A DNA stretch of 64,000 bases from Bacillota bacterium (lineage in GTDB: Bacteria; Bacillota; Clostridia; Lachnospirales; Lachnospiraceae): NCBI GenBank assembly GCA_023439125.1, contig JAEXOU010000012.1, positions 1 to 64,000 on the forward strand, written 5' to 3'. Below, piece after piece: positions 53,247-62,459 of the stretch (position 1 is the first letter of the stretch; every line of letters begins with the position of its first letter). Position numbers and translations under genes: made by a program. The notes beneath the pieces are model-generated. The model saw only the letters and a list, made by a program, of their open reading frames with translations, made no database searches and was not told the DNA's origin.

Positions 53247-53645
53247 CTATCTGCGTTCATCCACAAGGATTCCCGCTAATTCCCACATTTTCTCTACCAT
53301 CTCCAAAGTTTCTTCTGGAGGAATTTCACGAATTATCTCCTGTGTATCTTTATCAATTACTTTGATTGATACACGCTTCGTTGGTTCATGATAAGAGAAC
53401 TCACATCTTGTTTTAGCATGCTTCATCTGTGTATTTGCATGTTTTACCGCTGTTCTTATACGTTGCTCATCTGGTGCTGCATTATGCTCCTCCTGAGAAT
53501 CATTACTAACTGATGTCTCAATTGGCATCACCTGCTCTACTGAGATATTTCTCTCAACTGGCACAGACACTGCATCTGTAGTTCTTAAATTTGTTGATTT
53601 TACATCCTGAAATTGCATTGAACTCTTAATTGAATTAATCGCCAT
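53247..53645 (-). CDS. flaG: FlaG-family flagellar protein
   Basis: A 132-aa protein. The C-terminal ~70 residues (CEFSYHEPTKRVSIKVIDKDTQEIIREIPPEETLEMVEKMWELAGILVDE) form the FlaG domain; the N-terminal half is disordered and variable, as usual. FlaG influences filament length. A near-perfect sigma-D promoter lies 43 bp upstream, making this the first gene of a flaG-fliD-fliS-fliT-like unit. Confidence 0.9.
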   Translation of the reverse strand: MAINSIKSSMQFQDVKSTNLRTTDAVSVPVERNISVEQVMPIETSVSNDSQEEHNAAPDEQRIRTAVKHANTQMKHAKTRCEFSYHEPTKRVSIKVIDKDTQEIIREIPPEETLEMVEKMWELAGILVDERR

Positions 53646-53687
53646 CGTATTTCACCTCCATGTGAATGTAGACCTTTCTTTTTCTTT

Positions 53688-53714
53688 ATATCGGCCTATC
53701 TTACAAAATAGTTA
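53688..53714 (-). promoter_or_regulatory. flaG operon sigma-D (sigma-28) promoter
   Basis: Minus-strand TAAC (53711-53714), 15 bp, then GCCGATAT (53688-53695), the full -10 consensus. Confidence 0.88.
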
Positions 53715-53780
53715 ACAAAATTTTATAAAAATGTGTTTATCTCCATCTTGCTGACATTCCTTTTGAACTTTTTTATGCAA

Positions 53781-53797
53781 AATTCAGAGTAATTTCC
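53781..53797. repeat. Short dispersed repeat AATTCAGAGTAATTTCC
   Basis: Variant of the word at 4673; again just before a GGGTGTCAAAA end, as in copy A. Confidence 0.55.
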
Positions 53798-53805
53798 TGT
53801 GAATA

Positions 53806-53919
53806 GGGTGTCAAAAGGCGAAAGCGTGTTGCGTATAAATTATGTTTGTCATCCCATACTGCTAACATTTCCTTGCGCAAAATGATGTCTAATTTCTATC
53901 TTAAGGACTTTTGACACCC
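53806..53919. repeat. Internally deleted MITE-like element with intact outer ends
   Basis: GGGTGTCAAAA (53806-53816) and TTTTGACACCC (53909-53919) flank only the right third of the inner palindrome (GGCGAAAGCGTGTTGC to GCGCAAAATGAT). The left arm is missing. TA precedes the left end and lies one base after the right end. Confidence 0.75.
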
Positions 53920-53931
53920 GTAGCCTTTTAA

Positions 53932-53969
53932 ATAAAAAAGAGAATGTACTAAAAATTAGTCTATTCTCT
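53932..53969 (-). terminator. Terminator after csrA
   Basis: Minus-strand AGAGAAT-AGACTA...TAGT-AC-ATTCTCT with TTTTTTAT; ends the flgM-to-csrA unit. Confidence 0.82.
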
Positions 53970-53978
53970 CTTCATTGC

Positions 53979-54200
53979 TTATTTTAATAGCTTCATTAAT
54001 TCATCTGTACTAACAGTTCCCTCCGCAGCTTCCTTGTTTGACTCTTGAATCTGCAAATAAATCTCTTTACGATAAATCGGTACTGATTTTGGTGCATTGA
54101 TACCTAATTTCACCTGATCACCTTTAATCTCAAGTATAGTAATCTCAATATCACTGCCAATCATAATCGATTCATTTATTTTTCTGGATAGGGCGAGCAT
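53979..54200 (-). CDS. csrA: Carbon storage regulator CsrA
   Basis: A 73-aa RNA-binding protein that blocks translation of target mRNAs at GGA motifs. LALSRKINESIMIG and KLGINAPKSVPIYRKEIY are the family core; Leu4 and Arg44, the key RNA contacts, are both present. The start immediately follows the fliW stop (TAAATG), so translation is coupled. Its likely target is flagellin (see 50587-50622), and FliW is its antagonist. GGGGGATAT upstream of the ATG contains GGA, so self-control is conceivable. Confidence 0.97.
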   Translation of the reverse strand: MLALSRKINESIMIGSDIEITILEIKGDQVKLGINAPKSVPIYRKEIYLQIQESNKEAAEGTVSTDELMKLLK

Positions 54201-54668
54201 TTACATATCCCCTTTCTTCTCCAACTTATTATTAATCTTGTCATATACCGGATATTTTATCATATAATCCTCATTCTCTGCAACAATTTGACAACCCAGT
54301 TTTGTATCAGAATTAATAATTATTGGTGCCTTTAGATTTGTAGTCATCTTTGTAAGATCAGATGGCACGGTCAACGTCAACAAAATCACAATATTATTAT
54401 CGCTTAAATCACCCAGCTGTTCTAACAAATTATCATTGATGACTGGATTATAATCTTCTTTTACAAGACTAGGATGGATCACTGGAAGTGCAAGTCCTTG
54501 AAGGTCTAAGCTCTGAAGCCAAGAGATTGCTGGTCGCTCCTCTCCCTCGCTGTTGAACAATATTGTGTATCGAGTACAATCCTCAAAACCAAAAATACCA
54601 TTTTTGAAGGTAAGAATCTTATCCTCATCAAGATTAATCTCTCCAAAATACTTTGTCTTTACTAACAT
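54201..54668 (-). CDS. fliW: Flagellar assembly factor FliW
   Basis: A 155-aa FliW protein: KYFGEINLDEDKILTFKNGIFGFEDCTRYT at the start, PAISWLQSLDLQGLALPVIHP near 66-86, and ILLTLTVPSDLTKMTTNLKAPIIINSDTK. FliW binds CsrA to release hag translation and binds flagellin when it accumulates, so it reports free flagellin. Placed between flgL and csrA, as in many Firmicutes. AAAGGGG precedes the ATG. Confidence 0.96.
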   Translation of the reverse strand: MLVKTKYFGEINLDEDKILTFKNGIFGFEDCTRYTILFNSEGEERPAISWLQSLDLQGLALPVIHPSLVKEDYNPVINDNLLEQLGDLSDNNIVILLTLTVPSDLTKMTTNLKAPIIINSDTKLGCQIVAENEDYMIKYPVYDKINNKLEKKGDM

Positions 54669-54705
54669 TTATTTTCCCCTTTCCTTGAAAATTTATTGAG
54701 TTTTT

Positions 54706-56241
54706 TTAAATAAAATCTAATAATGAATTCTTAACAACCTTTGATGCTGCAGATAAAGAAGCATTATAAATTGTCTCTTGCGATTGTAACTTAATTACGG
54801 TATCTACAATATCAGCATCTTCATTTTTGGATAATAGATCTTCAAAGTCACCTTGCTCACCTGAAAGACGACTTTCTGTAAGTTCTAGTCGAGCATAACG
54901 AGAACCCAAATCTGCAATTGCGACGTTAATCGTGGTTTGCTGACCTGTAACTTCCGTCAATGCTCGTCCAAACGTATTCTGAAGTACTTCATCCTTTAAG
55001 GTTTTCTCCGTTGTTAGTACATCAAGTATTTCATTCAACGCTGCACTCTGTTCTTTTGAAATTGATGTATCCTCTAACATCTTTTTTACCTCTGATATCT
55101 TACGTTCTGTATATAAAACATCATTTACTGAAGTAATAATATCATCAATTACTCGACCAATGTCATGGGTAATCGCATCGCTTCCCTGTGTATTAATTGT
55201 CATTGTCTGATTAAAGTTAACTTCATAACGTATTTGCTGGTCGGATTTTGTGTAAACGATTGGTTCTGCATCTTCCTCCATCTTATTCGTGACCGTACAA
55301 TCAAAATAATGTTCTGGACGCAAATCATTCTTAATAAAGGTGTCTTTTTCATAAGTCACATGAATCTGATCTAATTCCTTCCATTCTTTATACACATCTT
55401 CACTCATAATGAGCTCACCAGTATCTGCTAGATAGTTAATCGTTCCCGGTTCTGGAGTATATGCATTGGGATCCTTCGAATCTATCTGATTGATGTCATT
55501 GCTAAAATCTTCATATTCTATGTTTCCATCTGCATCTTTCTGAATATTACCGTCTGCATCCTTGATAGGAAACTTTATGCTGATATTGCCGCCTTCCTCT
55601 TGAGATTTTAAGTCATTATACGCAAGACGTAAACGATAAGCGGAAACATAGTTTGGTTTGTTTTCCAAATTTAACGATGTCGGATCCTCAGAATCATATA
55701 ATGATAAATCTACAGAATTTAGTGTAGTCTGTATAACATCAATATCACTTCCAGATAACTTTTCTGTAATTTCATAATTATAGTCGGTTGTCACTTCATT
55801 AAAAACTAAGCTCGTATCCGTCTTATATCCACTAAATACATAACGCCCCGCATAGTTTGTATTACCCTCTTGAAATATTTGCTCTTTAAACTGTTTTAAG
55901 GTTGCAACAATACTATTACGGTCACTTTCTGTTAATGTGTCTGTTGAGCCATTGACACAATATGTATGAATCTTCGTTAATATATCATTAACCTCTTTCA
56001 TAGCACTCTCTGTTAGATCCATCCATGCTAGTGAATCTGGAATATTTTTTTCATAAAACTGATTCAACTCTGTCAAGTTCGTGCGTAATTTTAACGCCCT
56101 CGTTGCAACAATTGGATCATCTGAAGGTCTTTGAATTTTTAGCCCCGTAGAATATTGCTCTTCCAGTTTTGATAACGAATTTTTATTTCCATTAATATTA
56201 TACAATACGTTATTCGTCATCATTTTATTTGTTATTCTCAT
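54706..56241 (-). CDS. flgL: Flagellar hook-filament junction protein FlgL
   Basis: A 511-aa HAP3 protein, longer than usual (about 300). The N-terminus MRITNKMMTNNVLYNINGNK and the C-terminal ADIVDTVIKLQSQETIYNASLSAASKV are flagellin-like. The excess is a central insertion (about 200-350) including an aspartate-rich, calcium-binding-like repeat, DADGNIQ and DADGNIE, near 226-239. AGGGAGG precedes ATG. It is 39 bp from flgK. Confidence 0.9.
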   Translation of the reverse strand: MRITNKMMTNNVLYNINGNKNSLSKLEEQYSTGLKIQRPSDDPIVATRALKLRTNLTELNQFYEKNIPDSLAWMDLTESAMKEVNDILTKIHTYCVNGSTDTLTESDRNSIVATLKQFKEQIFQEGNTNYAGRYVFSGYKTDTSLVFNEVTTDYNYEITEKLSGSDIDVIQTTLNSVDLSLYDSEDPTSLNLENKPNYVSAYRLRLAYNDLKSQEEGGNISIKFPIKDADGNIQKDADGNIEYEDFSNDINQIDSKDPNAYTPEPGTINYLADTGELIMSEDVYKEWKELDQIHVTYEKDTFIKNDLRPEHYFDCTVTNKMEEDAEPIVYTKSDQQIRYEVNFNQTMTINTQGSDAITHDIGRVIDDIITSVNDVLYTERKISEVKKMLEDTSISKEQSAALNEILDVLTTEKTLKDEVLQNTFGRALTEVTGQQTTINVAIADLGSRYARLELTESRLSGEQGDFEDLLSKNEDADIVDTVIKLQSQETIYNASLSAASKVVKNSLLDFI

Positions 56242-56280
56242 ATATCCTCCCTCCGAGCGCTATCTATATGGTCAAATTAC

Positions 56281-58125
56281 TTAAGCACCCATATAATTAA
56301 TAAGTTTATCAAAGCACTCATCCATTACGGAAATTGCTTTTGCTGAAAGACTGTACGCATTCTGATATCGAATCAGATTCATTGCCTCTTCTTCTGTATC
56401 AACACCACTAATTGATAAACGTTGATTGTCTACAGCAGCTAAAATATCCTTTTGATTTTGTGAAAAATTCGATGTTTTCTTTGTATCAATACCAATTTCT
56501 GCTACAAGCGTCTGGAAAAACTGTGCTGGTTTTCCCTGCTTAAACATTGTGACATCGTCCTTTAAATTAATTAACTCTTCGATTAAATCATTATTTCCAA
56601 TACCATCAGCGATATCTCTTGTTGTAACTAATTTGCTTGGATTATGATATACCTCATCAGTAATACAGAAATTTTTGGCATTTAGTAGATAATAAGAGCC
56701 ATAATTCTTATCATCATATATATAGTCATTTGCATAAAATCCTGTCTTGCTTGTAAATAAATAACCATTCTCCTCATCAGTTGGAGACTGGTCAAATGAG
56801 AAATTTTCACCTGTCACCAAGTTGGTTCCATTAAAAAAATCAAGACCAGCATCTCCATTTAAATCGACGCCACTCTTACAAATATCATTAAATGCTTTTG
56901 AAAAAGTACGAACAAATTTATTCAATTCACCCATATAATAAGGAATTCCCTTGTAGGAGATACTTTGTCCCATGCTAGCAGTCATATTATTGACATCCGT
57001 TACTATTTCATCATCTAACGTAAACTCATATTGATATGTCCCAGTATCTTCGTCTTGCTTTACTGCAAAACCATTATAATGATACTGACGGTTTCCAATT
57101 GTTAATAATCCGGTTGTTGGTATGTTCAAATCCATCATACTATTAACGTTCGTATCTGTTATCGTAACTGTCATATCGCCAGATTCTGCTGTTACCTTGC
57201 CACTAAAATTTTCAGCATTATTTCCATCACGTACTTCAAATAATGCTCGAAGTGTACCACCGAGTGTTGGGCTATGAGTATTTACTTTCTGACCACTAGC
57301 CCAATAGATATCATATAAGCCTTCCATATCGTTTTGATTCGCTTTTTCTGTTCTCGGTATTACCTGTAACTCATTCGAAGCATAAGTATCCACTAGTGTT
57401 TGTCCATCCATCTTAACTGTAAATGAAGTTACACCAACTCCATAACCGACTATATTTTCTTTTACGGTAATATTGGCATAGCTGGACAATTCCTCCACCA
57501 TAAGATTACGTTGATCACGTAAATCATTAGCAGTACCTCCACCAACCTCAAGAGTATTAATCTGTTTCGTCACCGTAGCGATCTGCTGTGATAATGAATT
57601 AATACGATTGACTTGGTTGCGAATTTCAAAGTTACATTCTTCTTGTATTTTTTCAAGGCTCATAGCGAGAGAATTCATAAATTCGGTTGTACTTTGTGCA
57701 TAGCTGGCTGCCTGGGTTCGTACAGTCAAATCCGTAGGATTTTTGCTTAACTCTTGAAATGCATTGTACATATTATCAAAATTTGTCGTAAAACCTTCTA
57801 ACTGCACTTCATTAAAATAGTTTTCAATCGAATTCATATAATACTCTTTTGTCGAATAAGCACCATACATTGTATTGTTAACACGATATTTCTCATCATA
57901 ATAAGTATCACGGACCTGTTCAACACCGATAATGTCAACGCCGGTACCTGCCATACCATATCCACTATTCACACGTAATGCTTGACTTGCTTTTTGTTTT
58001 GCTATCTGTCTAGAATAACCTTCGGTTTCTGTATTGGAGATATTATGTGAAGTAGTATTTAAACCGGCTTGTGAAGCATATAGCCCAGACGTTCCTATAC
58101 TTAATCCAAAAAAAGTTCCCGGCAT
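56281..58125 (-). CDS. flgK: Flagellar hook-associated protein FlgK
   Basis: A 614-aa HAP1 junction protein, the second of two tandem flgK-type genes in transcription order. FGLSIGTSGLYASQAGLNTTSHNISNTETEGYSRQ at the N-terminus, NDLRDQRNLMVEELS in the helical core, and the C-terminal NLIRYQNAYSLSAKAISVMDECFDKLI. It forms the hook-filament joint with FlgL. Protein sequence identity with the other copy is only moderate by eye. 43 bp separate them. Confidence 0.93.
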   Translation of the reverse strand: MPGTFFGLSIGTSGLYASQAGLNTTSHNISNTETEGYSRQIAKQKASQALRVNSGYGMAGTGVDIIGVEQVRDTYYDEKYRVNNTMYGAYSTKEYYMNSIENYFNEVQLEGFTTNFDNMYNAFQELSKNPTDLTVRTQAASYAQSTTEFMNSLAMSLEKIQEECNFEIRNQVNRINSLSQQIATVTKQINTLEVGGGTANDLRDQRNLMVEELSSYANITVKENIVGYGVGVTSFTVKMDGQTLVDTYASNELQVIPRTEKANQNDMEGLYDIYWASGQKVNTHSPTLGGTLRALFEVRDGNNAENFSGKVTAESGDMTVTITDTNVNSMMDLNIPTTGLLTIGNRQYHYNGFAVKQDEDTGTYQYEFTLDDEIVTDVNNMTASMGQSISYKGIPYYMGELNKFVRTFSKAFNDICKSGVDLNGDAGLDFFNGTNLVTGENFSFDQSPTDEENGYLFTSKTGFYANDYIYDDKNYGSYYLLNAKNFCITDEVYHNPSKLVTTRDIADGIGNNDLIEELINLKDDVTMFKQGKPAQFFQTLVAEIGIDTKKTSNFSQNQKDILAAVDNQRLSISGVDTEEEAMNLIRYQNAYSLSAKAISVMDECFDKLINYMGA

Positions 58126-58167
58126 CTCATCACATCCTTCCTGTTCTTTTCTTCATTTCTAACTTTA

Positions 58168-60048
58168 TTATAACCTTGTAACGATATGTTCTAGCATCTC
58201 ATCAATAACATTAACATATCGGGCTGCAGCATTATAAGCATGTTGAAACTTAATAATATTCGTTAATTCCTCATCTGAGGATACTCCTATTACGTTTGTT
58301 CTTTGATTGCCAATACTATTAACCATTTCCGCTTGGCTAGATGCAATTGTTTTCATCTTCTCACCTTTGGTAGCTATAGTACCTATATAATAATTATAGT
58401 AATCAGAAAAACTGTTCTTTGTTAATGTGTTTGGATCAATCGTAGCAAATGGTTGATTCCAAGCTGCGAGTAAATTATCGACTGCAGTAATATCATAATC
58501 ACCTGTGTTCTTATTCGAACTCAATGCCATCAATGATTTATTTTCCAATAAATCCTGATTTACTCTGATTTCGCCAACTGTATATAAAGAGTAATTGTTA
58601 TTTGAAACTTCCTCATTATAGATATAAACACCTTCCAACGTTTCTCCATTCGATAGAGTAATTTGTTGAGCAGGCATATATCGATCCATTGATTTACGAC
58701 TAAATAGTTCCTCTCCCATCGTACCTGGAGGACCATCTTGACCAACTGGGGCATTTTCTGTGTCCAGTATGTGAATTACTGTATCTTCTTCATAAGTATA
58801 AGTACTTCCATCTGCTAATGTAACTTCAGAACCTGCAGAGATGATAACCTCCTTGTTTGGACAAAAGATATTGTTTAAAGTAGTTACGATCCCATGAATT
58901 AACTGGTCAAACTGTGCTTGTGTTGACATAATAATCGATGGATTTATTTCTTTATTGTATTCTTTTACCTTCTCTTCATATTCTTTTGTTGCAATTGCAA
59001 AACGATCAATATTAAGTTCACCATCTTCATCGAGATAGTTATTCTGGTCTGGAGCTATTGGTATATCAATATATTTACCGACCTTTGTACCACGAGATAA
59101 TAGTAACCCCTTTAAACTACCCACATCTGTATTATTTTCTGATACCGGAACGTTATCACGATTAAATACATCACTATCACCATACGAAGTCCAGATTGGA
59201 ATTAGCATCTCTGAGTTTTGCATGATTCCAGATACGTCCTCAAAGAACGCCTCGTCGCCCATTGACTTACGGCGTTGATCCGTAACTGTTATTGTACCCA
59301 TCTTCATTGATGCATTTTCAGTAACTAAAGGCATGCCTTCTGCATTTACTGTAACTCGACCATCAACATTCTCAGCGTATGTAATGCTTATAATCTTGCC
59401 TAATTCATCCAATAGAATGTTTCGTTGATCACGTAGGTCATTCGCATTTTCCTGGCGATTACTCTCATAAAAACAGATTTTATCATTTAAGGTTACAATT
59501 TCTTCTCCAATTTCATTAATTCGTTCCACGAAAGAAGAAACTTTTGTATTTAAATTCACCTGATATTCATTTAATTGTTTATATATATTTTCAGCTCTCT
59601 CAATAAAACTAACACTTGTTTCTATTAGAGAAGCTCTTTTTACTAGACTATCAGGTTCCTTTGCTAATTCCTGAAGATTCGTCCAAAACTCCTCCATTGT
59701 ATCTTGAAAGGGAACTCCGTTAAGCTCACCCATTAAATTTTCAATTTCACTTGTTGTTTCATATTGAGAATCATAAAAGCCCTGTCTTCCTAATTCTGTT
59801 CGATATGATTTATCAAGAAAGGTATCTCTCACTTGACGTACTGTCTGTGTTGAAACACCCAAACCTGTCTGCATTGGGGATATATGTGATTGACCAATTG
59901 TACGATATTTAGACGTCTGAAGTACGGTCTGCTGACGAACATATCCTTCTGTTTCCACATTGGATAAATTATGTGCCGTAGTATTCAGAGCAAATTGACT
60001 ATTTTGCAATCCGGAAGCCCCAACATAAAGGCCACTCATTAGACCCAT
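58168..60048 (-). CDS. FlgK-like hook-associated protein, paralogue
   Basis: A 626-aa HAP1-family protein. GLYVGASGLQNSQFALNTTAHNLSNVETEGYVRQQ at the N-terminus and NIIKFQHAYNAAARYVNVIDEMLEHIV at the C-terminus are FlgK signatures, and NDLRDQRNILLDELG is in the helical core. Both paralogues look intact, so the joint may have two FlgK types or one may be used under other conditions. AGGTGAG precedes ATG. It follows flgN by 59 bp. Confidence 0.9.
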   Translation of the reverse strand: MGLMSGLYVGASGLQNSQFALNTTAHNLSNVETEGYVRQQTVLQTSKYRTIGQSHISPMQTGLGVSTQTVRQVRDTFLDKSYRTELGRQGFYDSQYETTSEIENLMGELNGVPFQDTMEEFWTNLQELAKEPDSLVKRASLIETSVSFIERAENIYKQLNEYQVNLNTKVSSFVERINEIGEEIVTLNDKICFYESNRQENANDLRDQRNILLDELGKIISITYAENVDGRVTVNAEGMPLVTENASMKMGTITVTDQRRKSMGDEAFFEDVSGIMQNSEMLIPIWTSYGDSDVFNRDNVPVSENNTDVGSLKGLLLSRGTKVGKYIDIPIAPDQNNYLDEDGELNIDRFAIATKEYEEKVKEYNKEINPSIIMSTQAQFDQLIHGIVTTLNNIFCPNKEVIISAGSEVTLADGSTYTYEEDTVIHILDTENAPVGQDGPPGTMGEELFSRKSMDRYMPAQQITLSNGETLEGVYIYNEEVSNNNYSLYTVGEIRVNQDLLENKSLMALSSNKNTGDYDITAVDNLLAAWNQPFATIDPNTLTKNSFSDYYNYYIGTIATKGEKMKTIASSQAEMVNSIGNQRTNVIGVSSDEELTNIIKFQHAYNAAARYVNVIDEMLEHIVTRL

Positions 60049-60107
60049 GGATTCTCACCTCACTTTGCATATTCATTTACTTTGCAAATTTACATTCGCA
60101 ACTTTAC

Positions 60108-60623
60108 CTATTGCTTCGCATCAAACATCCCTGTCTGTGAAGCTGTCATCTCAACCTGAGATGCTCCTCTGGTATAATTGTTACTCCCTGGTGACATCCG
60201 TGTACTTTGGATTAAATTTATATTAAATTCAATCATCTCTAGGGATTGCTGTATTAAAGATTTATTTCGATTATTTAATTCAACTAAAGTATTCACAACA
60301 CTTTTTAAGTTGTCATGAAGTTCTGATAATCTTTTTTGCTCTTCTGGCTGTTTCCCCAGAAAATCGATTATTTTTCTCATCGTTAAAGTACTTGGATTTC
60401 TGTTAATTACTGTTCCAATATTAATAACGACCTCTTCTCGCTTGCGTTCAAGAGCATTGATCTTCTCAATTATTAATTGCTCTTGATCTGTTATCTGTTG
60501 CAAGGAGGTTAGGTCATTATCAATAATCACTCTTGTTTTCTTTGTTGCTATCGGAATAAGTTCCTGATATAACGTTTCTTCAGATTGTAATGTTTGGATT
60601 AACTCCTCAATTAAACTTGCCAA
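60108..60623 (-). CDS. flgN: FlgN-type flagellar export chaperone
   Basis: A 171-aa helical protein: a four-helix FlgN pattern with LYQELIPIATKKTRVIIDNDLTSLQQIT, EQLIIEKINALERKREEVV and LNNRNKSLIQQSLEMIEFNINLIQ, then a flexible Gly/Ser/Thr-rich tail. FlgN guides FlgK and FlgL to the export gate. The start codon is TTG with GGAGG 8 nt upstream. It lies between flgM and the flgK paralogue, the classic order. Confidence 0.85.
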   Translation of the reverse strand: MASLIEELIQTLQSEETLYQELIPIATKKTRVIIDNDLTSLQQITDQEQLIIEKINALERKREEVVINIGTVINRNPSTLTMRKIIDFLGKQPEEQKRLSELHDNLKSVVNTLVELNNRNKSLIQQSLEMIEFNINLIQSTRMSPGSNNYTRGASQVEMTASQTGMFDAKQ

Positions 60624-60652
60624 TTAGCAGCCTCCACTCCTAATTTATTATC

Positions 60653-60931
60653 CTATATAGACTTATTAAAATAACTATCAACCATCTTATCAGCAACTTC
60701 TTCTAAACTTACGTTGTAAGTGCCAGATGCCATTCTTTGCTTTAACTCATTCACTTTGTCTTGGCGAATGTCTGGAGCCTGAGCAACAACTTGCTTCGCA
60801 ATCTGAAAATCTTTTCCTAACTGCGAAATTTCAACTCGGTCTTTTTTGCTAACAGCATTCGTCTTATTTAACTTTTGTGTGCTGTTTTGTTGATATAACT
60901 GGCTCACCTTGTTAAATGCATCAATACGCAT
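60653..60931 (-). CDS. flgM: Anti-sigma-28 factor FlgM
   Basis: A 92-aa protein holding sigma-D inactive until it is exported through the finished hook. The family pattern is VSKKDRVEISQLGKDFQIAKQVV near 29-50 and VNELKQRMASGTYNVSLEEVADKMVDSYF at the end. The frame extends to a GTG at 60940, but ATG 60931 has AGGGGTG upstream. A sigma-D promoter 58 bp upstream gives the expected feedback loop. sigD itself is not in this window. Confidence 0.93.
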   Translation of the reverse strand: MRIDAFNKVSQLYQQNSTQKLNKTNAVSKKDRVEISQLGKDFQIAKQVVAQAPDIRQDKVNELKQRMASGTYNVSLEEVADKMVDSYFNKSI

Positions 60932-60988
60932 AATTCTCACCCCTATTCTATCGATTTTCCTTTTGATTTATCATCAGTTCTACCCTAT

Positions 60989-61015
60989 TTATCGGAAGAA
61001 TTCGAATTTTCTTTA
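60989..61015 (-). promoter_or_regulatory. flgM operon sigma-D (sigma-28) promoter
   Basis: Minus-strand TAAA (61012-61015), 15 bp, then TCCGATAA (60989-60996). Confidence 0.85.
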
Positions 61016-61053
61016 GGTAATTTCATAAAAAAATGTAAATATATTGTTACATG

Positions 61054-61106
61054 GAAAAAAGCTAAGAACGAAAACAAGATATAATGTTCATTCTTAACCT
61101 TTTTTG
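61054..61106. terminator. Terminator after lysA
   Basis: GGTTAAGAATGAAC and GTTTTCGTTCTTAGC (minus strand) pair with wobbles, flanked by T-tracts on both sides, so it can serve either direction. It isolates lysA from flgM. Confidence 0.7.
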
Positions 61107-61116
61107 ATTTCATCAC

Positions 61117-62376
61117 TTATATATTATTGAAAAAACCTGAGAAATCCAAAGTGGAAAAATAATCTTTTGCAGTCTCTGCACGACGTATACATTGAATCGA
61201 TCCGTCTTCCTTCTTTAATAATTCTGCTGATTTTAATTTTCCATTGTAGTTATATCCCATTGCAAATCCATGTGCTCCAGTATCATGAATTACTAGGTAA
61301 TCGCCAATTTCAAGCTTTGGGAGCATACGGTCGATAGCGAATTTATCATTATTCTCGCAAAGCGAACCAGTAATATCATACTTATAATCACATGATGCAT
61401 CTTCTTTACCAAGGACTGTAATATGATGATAGGCTCCATACATTGCAGGTCTCATTAAGTTCACTGCACATGCATCCACCCCAATATATTCTTTATAGAT
61501 GTGTTTTTCATGAATTACCTTTGTAATTAATTCTCCATATGGTGCTAACATAAAACGTCCAAGTTCAGTGAAGATTGCAACGTCTCCTAAACCATTTGGT
61601 ACCATGATTTCCTCGTATGCTTTACGAACACCTTCACCAATTGCAAGAATATCATTACCTTCCTGATTCGGTAGATATGGAATACCTACCCCACCAGATA
61701 AATTGATAAACTGAATATCTGCACCTGTTTTTTCTTTTAACTCTACTGCAAGTTCGAACAGTGTTCTTGCAAGCATTGGGTAATAGTCATTCGTTACTGT
61801 ATTACTAACTAAAAAAGAATGAATTCCAAATTTTTTAGCACCAAGAGACATCAACTTCTTATAACCATCAATTAACTGTTCTTTTGTAAAACCATATTTT
61901 GCATCACCTGGATTATCCATAATACCATTACTTACTTCATAAACTCCACCTGGATTGTAACGGCAACAAATTGTTTCAGGGATTCCACATTCATCCTTTA
62001 AAAAATCAATCATGGTATAGTCATCAAGATTAATGATTGCACCAAGTTCTTTTGCCTTAGTATATTCACCTTCTGGAGTATCATTGGAAGAAAACATTAC
62101 TTCTTGTCCTACAATTCCTACCGCCTCTGTCATTAAAAGCTCCGTCATAGAGGAACAATCCGTCCCACAGCCTTCCTCATGTAACACTTTTAATATATAT
62201 GGATTTGGTGTTGCTTTTACAGCAAAATATTGCTTAAACCCTTTATTCCATGCGAATGCTTGCTTTAGCTTTTTTGCATTCTCACGTATACCTTGTTCAT
62301 CATAAATATGAAACGGTGTTGGATATGTTTTAACGATATTACGTACCTCATCAAGTGTCACAAATGGTTTCTTCAT
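61117..62376 (-). CDS. lysA: Diaminopimelate decarboxylase
   Basis: PLP-dependent enzyme that makes L-lysine from meso-diaminopimelate. The 419-aa protein begins with TPFHIYDEQGIRENAKKL and has the PLP lysine in YFAVKATPNPYIL (about 47-59), CGTDCSSMTELLM, FINLSGGVGIPY, ELGRFMLAPYG and, near the C-terminus, GDYLVIHDTGAHG. AGAGGAG precedes the ATG at 62376. Alanine-racemase-fold decarboxylases acting on other amino acids are a less likely alternative. Monocistronic with a terminator. Confidence 0.85.
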   Translation of the reverse strand: MKKPFVTLDEVRNIVKTYPTPFHIYDEQGIRENAKKLKQAFAWNKGFKQYFAVKATPNPYILKVLHEEGCGTDCSSMTELLMTEAVGIVGQEVMFSSNDTPEGEYTKAKELGAIINLDDYTMIDFLKDECGIPETICCRYNPGGVYEVSNGIMDNPGDAKYGFTKEQLIDGYKKLMSLGAKKFGIHSFLVSNTVTNDYYPMLARTLFELAVELKEKTGADIQFINLSGGVGIPYLPNQEGNDILAIGEGVRKAYEEIMVPNGLGDVAIFTELGRFMLAPYGELITKVIHEKHIYKEYIGVDACAVNLMRPAMYGAYHHITVLGKEDASCDYKYDITGSLCENNDKFAIDRMLPKLEIGDYLVIHDTGAHGFAMGYNYNGKLKSAELLKKEDGSIQCIRRAETAKDYFSTLDFSGFFNNI

Positions 62377-62459
62377 GCTAGTATCTCCTCTTATCATGAT
62401 TCAGTTTTAATGTGGATAACTATATCTCAAGATTTACCAGATGTCAATATCACATATTC

